From Thiotrichales bacterium (GTDB lineage: Bacteria; Pseudomonadota; Gammaproteobacteria; J044), in NCBI GenBank assembly GCA_024762895.1, contig JANTGN010000075.1, forward strand, positions 1 to 11,658: DNA of 11,658 nucleotides, given 5' to 3'. Numbering within the stretch: position 1 is the stretch's first letter; each line of letters begins with the position of its first letter. A program made the translations under genes and the position numbers. This document shows, piece by piece, positions 6,315-11,658 of this stretch. The notes beneath the pieces are model-generated. The model searched no databases and was not told the origin of the DNA. It worked only from the letters and a program-made list of their open reading frames with translations.

Positions 6315-7229
6315 ATGAACCTGCCGCGAGTCAGTCTGGAACAGTGGCGTGTGTTGCAGGCCGTGGTGGACCTGGGTGGGTTTGCACAGGCGGCAAAACA
6401 ACTGCATCGTAGTCAGTCCTCCGTTAGCTATACCATTGGCAAGCTGCAGGAGCAGCTAGGTATGCCCTTACTGGAGATTCAGGGACGTAAGGCTGTTCTG
6501 ACCCACACCGGGCAGGCCCTGCTTCGACAGTCTCGTCATCTGGTCCAGGATGCAATCGAGATCGAGCAATTCGCTCAAAGCCTCAATCAGGGCTGGGAGC
6601 CCGAGATTCGGCTGGTCGTCGATGTGGCCTTTCCTACCGATTTGCTAATGCGGGCCTTACGTCAGTTCGAACCGCTGAACCGAAGTACGCGGGTGCAGCT
6701 TAATGAGGTCGTTCTCTCCGGTGCCGAGGATGCGCTGAAGGAAGGCCAGGCCGATATCGCGATTGCCACCCATGTACCGGCTGATTTTCTTGGAGAGGTC
6801 CTCATCGAGATTGAGTTTCTTGCCGTATCACGGGTTAACCATCCATTACAGCTGCTGGAAAGAGAGCTGCTGGCCTCTGATCTCAAACATGAATTGCAGG
6901 TGGTCATACGTGATTCGGGTATTCGTGGGCAGCGAGACGTCGGCTGGCTCGGTGCCGAGCATCGATGGAGCGTGAGTAGTATTGAAACAGCAACAAAGGC
7001 CGTGCGTGAAGGTCTGGGTTATGCCTGGTTGCCTCGCCACAGGATACAGCCCTTGCTGGACGAGGGAGTGATCAGGCCCCTGGCGTTGCGTGAAGGCCGG
7101 AGCTATACCGCCAAGCTATACCTGGTCTACGGTCAGCCAGGAAACCCCGGGCCGGGCACTCGGCAACTAGCCGAGATACTCTATGCCACGGTGAAAGATG
7201 CAGAATCAATCGCGCCGGATCAGGAGTGA
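6315..7229 (+). CDS. LysR-family transcriptional regulator (YhaJ-like context)
   Basis: This 304-residue protein has the winged helix-turn-helix at residues about 6-65 (LEQWRVLQAVVDLGGFAQAA, then SQSSVSYTIGKLQEQLG), followed by a periplasmic-binding-protein-like effector domain to about residue 295. It contains no cysteine, so it is not a thiol-switch sensor of the OxyR kind; a small-molecule inducer, perhaps a quinone or aromatic, is more likely. It is divergent from yqjF with 105 bases between, the usual arrangement for a LysR protein controlling its neighbour. E. coli YhaJ is similar in position and in the helix-turn-helix wording (SYTI/QKL-like). No Shine-Dalgarno sequence precedes the ATG, and an in-frame stop lies 27 bases upstream, so translation may be leaderless or weak. 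Confidence 0.93.
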   Translation: MNLPRVSLEQWRVLQAVVDLGGFAQAAKQLHRSQSSVSYTIGKLQEQLGMPLLEIQGRKAVLTHTGQALLRQSRHLVQDAIEIEQFAQSLNQGWEPEIRLVVDVAFPTDLLMRALRQFEPLNRSTRVQLNEVVLSGAEDALKEGQADIAIATHVPADFLGEVLIEIEFLAVSRVNHPLQLLERELLASDLKHELQVVIRDSGIRGQRDVGWLGAEHRWSVSSIETATKAVREGLGYAWLPRHRIQPLLDEGVIRPLALREGRSYTAKLYLVYGQPGNPGPGTRQLAEILYATVKDAESIAPDQE

Positions 7230-7235
7230 CCCCAC

Positions 7236-7511
7236 ATGGCCAATAATGCACCCCAGGGCCCTGCCTGGTACGTCTATATCGTCAGATGTGCCGACGACAC
7301 CCTCTACACCGGGATAACGACGGACCTGCAACGTCGCGTTGACGAGCATAATCATGGGGTGGCGGGGGCTAAATACACCCGTGCACGCAGGCCGGTGGAA
7401 ATCGTCTACCATGAATGCGTGCCCAGCCGTTCTCAGGCCTCAAGGCGAGAATACCAGATCAAACAAATGCGCCTGGCATCCAAACTGAAGATGATTTCCA
7501 ATTTGGAATGA
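7236..7511 (+). CDS. GIY-YIG domain nuclease-like protein (UPF0213/YhbQ type)
   Basis: This 91-residue single-domain protein has the two-strand GIY-YIG signature as VYI (13-15) and YTG (24-26). It also has an Arg pair at 33-34, an HN pair at 38-39, KYT at 46-48 and the metal-binding Glu72 in a SRREYQIK segment. The length matches stand-alone YhbQ-like proteins, which are proposed to act on DNA but have no settled role. Its AGGAG ribosome binding site (7222-7226) lies within the end of the LysR gene, and the gene starts 6 bases after the LysR stop, so the two are probably cotranscribed. It is convergent with the HD-GYP gene, with 69 bases between and no clear terminator. Confidence 0.92.
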   Translation: MANNAPQGPAWYVYIVRCADDTLYTGITTDLQRRVDEHNHGVAGAKYTRARRPVEIVYHECVPSRSQASRREYQIKQMRLASKLKMISNLE

Positions 7512-7580
7512 ACATATCTGGCCCCCTGGACTAGCACAACCACAAGGTGTCGTGCCGGCAAAGTATTACCCCGTTATGGC

Positions 7581-8645
7581 TTAAAGCAGTTGGTTTACCT
7601 GAATCTCTGCCACCGTGGTTTCCTGGTACTGTTCACGTATGTCCAGCATATCGGGCAGTACTTCGTGAAGCAGGGGAGTGAGATTGGGGTCAAAATGGCT
7701 ACCAGATTCCTTGTCGATCAGGTTGACGGTGTCTTCCACGCTCCAGGCCTTTTTATACGGACGTTCGGTAGTGAGGGCATCGAAGACATCGGCGATGGCG
7801 ACTATCCTCGAAGGCAGGGGAATCTCTTCACCCTTAAGGCCATTCGGATAGCCGCTACCATCCCATTTTTCATGATGGGTGAGGGCGATCTCTCTTGCCA
7901 TGCTCATTAACTTATAGGACTGATCTCCAATGATTTCCGCGCCATAGGAAGGGTGCTGACGCATGATGTTCCATTCCTCGTCATTCAGTTTACCCTTCTT
8001 CAGCAGGATGCTATCGGGGATGCCTATCTTGCCAATATCGTGCATGGGGGCCGCGTTATAGACCAGATCGACCCATTCTTCATCATCGCTAATGGCAGAA
8101 GCCAGCAGGCGTGAGTAATGGCTCATACGTATAACATGTAGTCCGGTCTCATTGTCCTTGTACTCCGCGGCTCGTCCCAGTCGACGTATAATCTCGAGTC
8201 GCGTGTCATTGAGTTCCGCTGTCCGTTCCCTGACTTTTCTTTCCAGTTCCCGGTTCTGATCATACATGGCAAGTTGAGTGCGCACCCTGGCCTGGACGAT
8301 GGGTGGGCTAACCGGCTTGGTGATATAGTCGACGGCACCGAGTTCAAAGCCCTTCTGTTCATCTTCTACCTCGGTCTTTGCGGTGACGAAGATGATGGGT
8401 ATCTTGGCCGTGACCGGGTTGGATTTAAGTTTTTTACAGACCTCGTAACCATCCATATCCGGCATCATAATATCCAGAAGTATAATGTCAGGCTGTGGCT
8501 CGGTTTCTGCAATCTTGAGTGCTTTCTCACCATTGAGCGCGGCCTTGACCTTGTAATCCGGGCGCAGGATACCACTGAGTACATCGATATTATCCGGGGT
8601 GTCATCTACGACCAGGATGGTTTGTTTATCGACTGCCTGACTCAT
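7581..8645 (-). CDS. response regulator with receiver and HD-GYP domains (c-di-GMP phosphodiesterase)
   Basis: This 354-residue protein has a CheY-like receiver at about residues 8-125 with the acidic pair D14-D15, phospho-acceptor D58 in LLDIMMPDMDG, T86 and K110. A short coiled linker (about 128-150) leads to an HD-GYP domain to about residue 330. Catalytic-type residues are H202-D203 in MHDIGK, H231, H257-H258 and the GYP motif at 265-267 in WDGSGYPNG, all present. It is therefore expected to hydrolyse cyclic-di-GMP, under control of phosphorylation by a sensor kinase not seen here. A strong GAAGGAGT ribosome binding site lies 6 bases before the ATG. It follows the GGDEF-EAL gene by 52 bases on the same strand, so they are probably cotranscribed, giving a c-di-GMP signalling pair. 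The architecture is like RpfG. Confidence 0.95.
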   Translation of the reverse strand: MSQAVDKQTILVVDDTPDNIDVLSGILRPDYKVKAALNGEKALKIAETEPQPDIILLDIMMPDMDGYEVCKKLKSNPVTAKIPIIFVTAKTEVEDEQKGFELGAVDYITKPVSPPIVQARVRTQLAMYDQNRELERKVRERTAELNDTRLEIIRRLGRAAEYKDNETGLHVIRMSHYSRLLASAISDDEEWVDLVYNAAPMHDIGKIGIPDSILLKKGKLNDEEWNIMRQHPSYGAEIIGDQSYKLMSMAREIALTHHEKWDGSGYPNGLKGEEIPLPSRIVAIADVFDALTTERPYKKAWSVEDTVNLIDKESGSHFDPNLTPLLHEVLPDMLDIREQYQETTVAEIQVNQLL

Positions 8646-8697
8646 GGACAGACTCCTTCAAAAACGGGGTGAAGTATGGTGACACTAGTATAGGGAG

Positions 8698-11658
8698 TTA
8701 GGGGGATGGATGGGAATACTCAGATTCACTCAGCCATTTTTCGATTATGCTCCAGGCGGAAGGGCGACTAATATGGTATCCCTGGATCTGATCACAGCCC
8801 ATCTTTAGCAGCATGTTCATGGTGGCCTCATCCTCAACCCCTTCGGCAACCACCTTAAGCTTGAGATTATGCGCCAGGTCGATGGTCGAGCGGACGATAA
8901 TAGCATCCTGTTCATTATTCAGCATATCTTTAACAAAGGTCCGGTCAATTTTCAGTGTCTCAATGGGGAGTTTTCGTAAATAACTTAAAGAGGAATACCC
9001 CGTGCCGAAGTCATCGACCGAAAGGGTAACGCCCAGGTCTGCAATCAGGTTCAGTATCTTTCCGGACCCTTTAGGGTCATGCATCAGGGTAGTCTCGGTA
9101 ATTTCGAGCTCCAGTTCACCTGTTCGAGTATGGTATTTTTCCATCAGTTTTTGAATTTGTTCGGCACAACGCTTGTCCTGAAGATTACGCGCAGACAGGT
9201 TGACCGCCACGGTTAAGTGATGGCCGTTGATTCGCCATTTTTGTTGTTGTGCAAGTGCCTGCTCAATCACCTTGGCAGAGAGAGCCTGTATGGATTCTCC
9301 CATTTCTGCCAGGGGAATGAAGTCACCGGGCATCAGCATGCCAAGCCTTGGATGCTGCCAGCGAACCAGGGCCTCAAATCCTATGACCCGATGATTCTGA
9401 AGATCCAGCTTGGGCTGATAATGCAGCATGATTTCATCATTTCGAATCGCCTGGTCCAGGTCACTCATCATTGACAGCCTGACCATCGAGTGGCTATCGA
9501 ACCTGGGGTCATACCAGAGGTAACTGGAGCGGGTCTGTTTGGCCTGATACATGGCCACATCAGCGGAACGTAACAGGTCGTGACTGTCCTGCCCGTCCTC
9601 GGGATAAAGTGAAATCCCGATGCTGGCATCCACACTTAACGACAAGTCACCAATGATGAAGGGCTGTTTCAGGGCATCCAGGATATCGTCGATAATGGCG
9701 TGTATTTCATTTTTATCTTCCAGAGAAGACAGTAAAAAGGCGAACTCATCCCCACCTAGACGACAGGCCAATCCGCGCCTTGCTCCCAGGATGGAATTAA
9801 AGCGGACGCCTACGAGGCGTAGCAGTGAGTCTCCAACATGATGTCCGAGGGTGTCATTGATTTCCTTGAATCGATTCAGATCAAGAAGCATGAGGGCGGC
9901 CCTTTTATCAGGTTCCTCATTACGCAGGACCTGCGATTCAAACACCTGGTGCAGCAGGGTACGGTTAGGCAGGCCAGTGAGGGAGTCGTGATGGGCCTGG
10001 TATTCAAGGTCATCAAGTTGTCGCGCATTATTGATGGCCAGGGCAACCGTCCTGCCCACCGCTGATAGCGTTTCTAATTCCACGTCACTGAATGTGGTGA
10101 ATTCAGTAAAAATCAGGTTGATGGTGCCAATGGGATTATTGTGGATGATCATTGGGATGACAACGGTCGCCTTGATACCTCGCTCAATCAGGATGTCTTT
10201 AATGACAGGTTCGAGTCGATCGTCAGTACTGATATCCGAACTGACCATTAACTGCTCCTGGGACAGGGCCAGGCCGCTCAAACTACCTTCTAGCGGCAGA
10301 TCGGTTCCAGCCAGTATTGTTTCCTTGTCTAAGCGGCTCGCATTAGCCAGTTGTAGTTGCTGGCCGGATTGATCCAGTAGATAGAGGGCAATACGTGGGG
10401 GTGGATCTATGCTGTTGAGTATATTGATGCTCTCTTCGGTGATCGTTTCCACATCGCGGGAATCATACAATCGTGTAGAAAGTTCATTGATTAATCGTAA
10501 GTTCTCGTTACGTTGCAGGAGTTCCTTTCGTGATTGTTCCAGCTTGGTGGCAGACTGTTTGCGCTCGCTAATATCCCGTACATTGGCAAAGAGACTGGGA
10601 ATACCATCAAGCTCTACATTGGTTAATGTTACTTCGGCGTAAAATTCTGAACCATCAGAACGTATATGCAGCCATTCAAATTGCTGTGTCTCGCCAGAGA
10701 GTGCCGCCTCAATTTTTTCCAGGGCCTTTTCGGACGAGGGCCTACCATCGGGCTGGTATTCGGGTGAAAAGTGATGGGGTTTTTCACCCACGATCTGATC
10801 ACGCGTACAGCCAAACATATGCAGAGTTGCTTCATTGCAGTCTATAAAAGTGTCATCACGCATGATGAATATCGTGTCACCCGATGCCTGGAAGAGGGTG
10901 CGATAACGGGTTTCACTATTACGGATGGCCTGCTCAGACTGGATGCGTTCTCTGATATCCGACGCCACACCCAAAAAGCCGATGATTTCACCACGGTTAT
11001 CTCTTATGGCAGTGACAGACAGTAAAACAGGAATGCGCGTTCCCTCTTTATGGATATAGGTCCATTCGCGCTCATCCACCTTGCCAGTACGGGTCAGGGC
11101 AACTAAGACCTCAAAACCGGGATCGATGACCGTACCCAGTTCTTCGCTGAGTTCCGCAGCTCGTTTGACCACCTCATCCTGGTCATGAATGACCGCTGGG
11201 GTCATCTTCCCTATCATTTCATCGGCGGTGTACCCCAGTATGTGTTGAGCCGCGGTATTGATATTCAGGATGGTGCCATCGACATCGGTATAGATGATGC
11301 TGTAATTGGCACCATTTAAGATCGCCTCTTGCCGGGCAATGGCAGTCCTTAATTGATTTTCCGTTTCGCGGCGATCGGTGATATTCGTTAGGATTCCGTC
11401 CAGGAATAACGTGTTGCTGTCCTGGTCATATATTGCATGCCCCTGTTCATGAACCCAGATAACCTCTCCATCATGAGTGAGCACTCGATATTCGATATCA
11501 AAAAAACCACGCCTTTCTTTGGCGGTTTCGATGGTCTCTAGAACTCTGTCCCGATCCTCTGGATGAATGAGATTTAAAAGGCTTTTTTGATTTTCAATGA
11601 ACTCTTCGGCGGTATAGCCTGACAGTTCTTTTATGCCGCCGCTGATATACTCGGTGCG
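8698..11658 (-). CDS. multi-PAS/GAF GGDEF-EAL cyclic-di-GMP protein (5' end outside window)
   Basis: The reading frame stays open to the right edge, so the true start is beyond it; the GTG at 11484 is internal to a PAS domain. Counting the first full codon at 11658 as residue 1, the 986 visible residues are: PAS-1 about 1-96, PAS-2 about 110-240, PAS-3 about 250-365, a coiled linker, GAF about 385-545, GGDEF about 555-715 and EAL about 730-980. GGDEF is intact (635-639), preceded by a normal DSLTGLPNR segment, but the RxxD inhibitory site is replaced. The EAL domain keeps EAL (762-764), NLSARN, ELEITE, DDFGTGYSS (882-890), the LKIDR Lys and the VAEGVE Glu. It could therefore both make and hydrolyse c-di-GMP, tuned by small-molecule or redox signals at the PAS and GAF domains. 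No membrane segment is seen in the visible part. Confidence 0.95.
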   Translation of the reverse strand, partial: RTEYISGGIKELSGYTAEEFIENQKSLLNLIHPEDRDRVLETIETAKERRGFFDIEYRVLTHDGEVIWVHEQGHAIYDQDSNTLFLDGILTNITDRRETENQLRTAIARQEAILNGANYSIIYTDVDGTILNINTAAQHILGYTADEMIGKMTPAVIHDQDEVVKRAAELSEELGTVIDPGFEVLVALTRTGKVDEREWTYIHKEGTRIPVLLSVTAIRDNRGEIIGFLGVASDIRERIQSEQAIRNSETRYRTLFQASGDTIFIMRDDTFIDCNEATLHMFGCTRDQIVGEKPHHFSPEYQPDGRPSSEKALEKIEAALSGETQQFEWLHIRSDGSEFYAEVTLTNVELDGIPSLFANVRDISERKQSATKLEQSRKELLQRNENLRLINELSTRLYDSRDVETITEESINILNSIDPPPRIALYLLDQSGQQLQLANASRLDKETILAGTDLPLEGSLSGLALSQEQLMVSSDISTDDRLEPVIKDILIERGIKATVVIPMIIHNNPIGTINLIFTEFTTFSDVELETLSAVGRTVALAINNARQLDDLEYQAHHDSLTGLPNRTLLHQVFESQVLRNEEPDKRAALMLLDLNRFKEINDTLGHHVGDSLLRLVGVRFNSILGARRGLACRLGGDEFAFLLSSLEDKNEIHAIIDDILDALKQPFIIGDLSLSVDASIGISLYPEDGQDSHDLLRSADVAMYQAKQTRSSYLWYDPRFDSHSMVRLSMMSDLDQAIRNDEIMLHYQPKLDLQNHRVIGFEALVRWQHPRLGMLMPGDFIPLAEMGESIQALSAKVIEQALAQQQKWRINGHHLTVAVNLSARNLQDKRCAEQIQKLMEKYHTRTGELELEITETTLMHDPKGSGKILNLIADLGVTLSVDDFGTGYSSLSYLRKLPIETLKIDRTFVKDMLNNEQDAIIVRSTIDLAHNLKLKVVAEGVEDEATMNMLLKMGCDQIQGYHISRPSAWSIIEKWLSESEYSHPSP

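Noticed and set aside
7534..7555. Imperfect stem-loop (GCAC/GTGC ends) between the convergent GIY-YIG and HD-GYP genes
   Set aside because: Only four outer pairs plus a bulged inner stem, and no T-tract on either strand, so not supportable as a terminator.
8687..8692. TATACT on the minus strand upstream of the HD-GYP gene
   Set aside because: It matches a -10 box, but there is no -35 at suitable spacing and the gene is close behind another on the same strand, so a separate promoter is not supported.
11482..11484. GTG as the start of the GGDEF-EAL gene
   Set aside because: Translation upstream of it continues without a stop to the window edge and encodes the first half of a PAS domain, so the GTG is an internal Val codon.

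Overview
The window looks like chromosome from a mesophilic gammaproteobacterium of roughly balanced GC, possibly an environmental or marine lineage. The main reason is a LysR regulator divergent from a yqjF-yqjG pair, which resembles the E. coli yqjFG/yhaJ neighbourhood, together with a YhbQ-type GIY-YIG protein and GGDEF-EAL and HD-GYP signalling proteins typical of this class. I see no insertion sequence, CRISPR array, tRNA or rRNA. The window is densely coding, with no gene-free stretch over about 130 bases. The organism assignment is inference.

Region 1 (1-4414, all minus strand) is the least ordinary part. Read in the direction of transcription, it is a tightly packed five-gene cassette: a Nudix hydrolase, a two-domain protein with a PhoU-like N-terminus and an aminoglycoside-phosphotransferase-like kinase C-terminus, a RimK-type ATP-grasp ligase, an HPr-kinase-related P-loop protein, and a SixA-like histidine phosphatase that runs off the left edge. 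The first four genes are 2 bases apart or overlap by 8 and 4 bases, with TTG and GTG starts inside the preceding genes. The ATP-grasp and HprK-like pair resembles families that I remember under the NCBI name 'GAK system' (GAK-system ATP-grasp enzyme, HprK-related kinase B), whose biochemical role is unknown. The window shows no HPr-like carrier or other obvious substrate.

Region 2 (4464-7511) is a redox/detoxification module. A minus-strand operon runs DoxX-family membrane protein (yqjF), then glutathionyl-hydroquinone reductase (yqjG), then a tandem CDGSH iron-sulfur protein. It ends in two consecutive rho-independent terminators that separate it from Region 1. A LysR regulator is divergent from it and shares a 105-base AT-rich intergenic region containing an inverted repeat. 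A small GIY-YIG nuclease gene follows the regulator on the plus strand.

Region 3 (7581-11658, minus strand) is a cyclic-di-GMP signalling pair. A large PAS-PAS-PAS-GAF-GGDEF-EAL protein, whose start lies beyond the right edge, is followed after 52 bases by a receiver/HD-GYP response regulator. All the active-site signature motifs are present in both, although the GGDEF domain lacks the usual RxxD inhibitory site.
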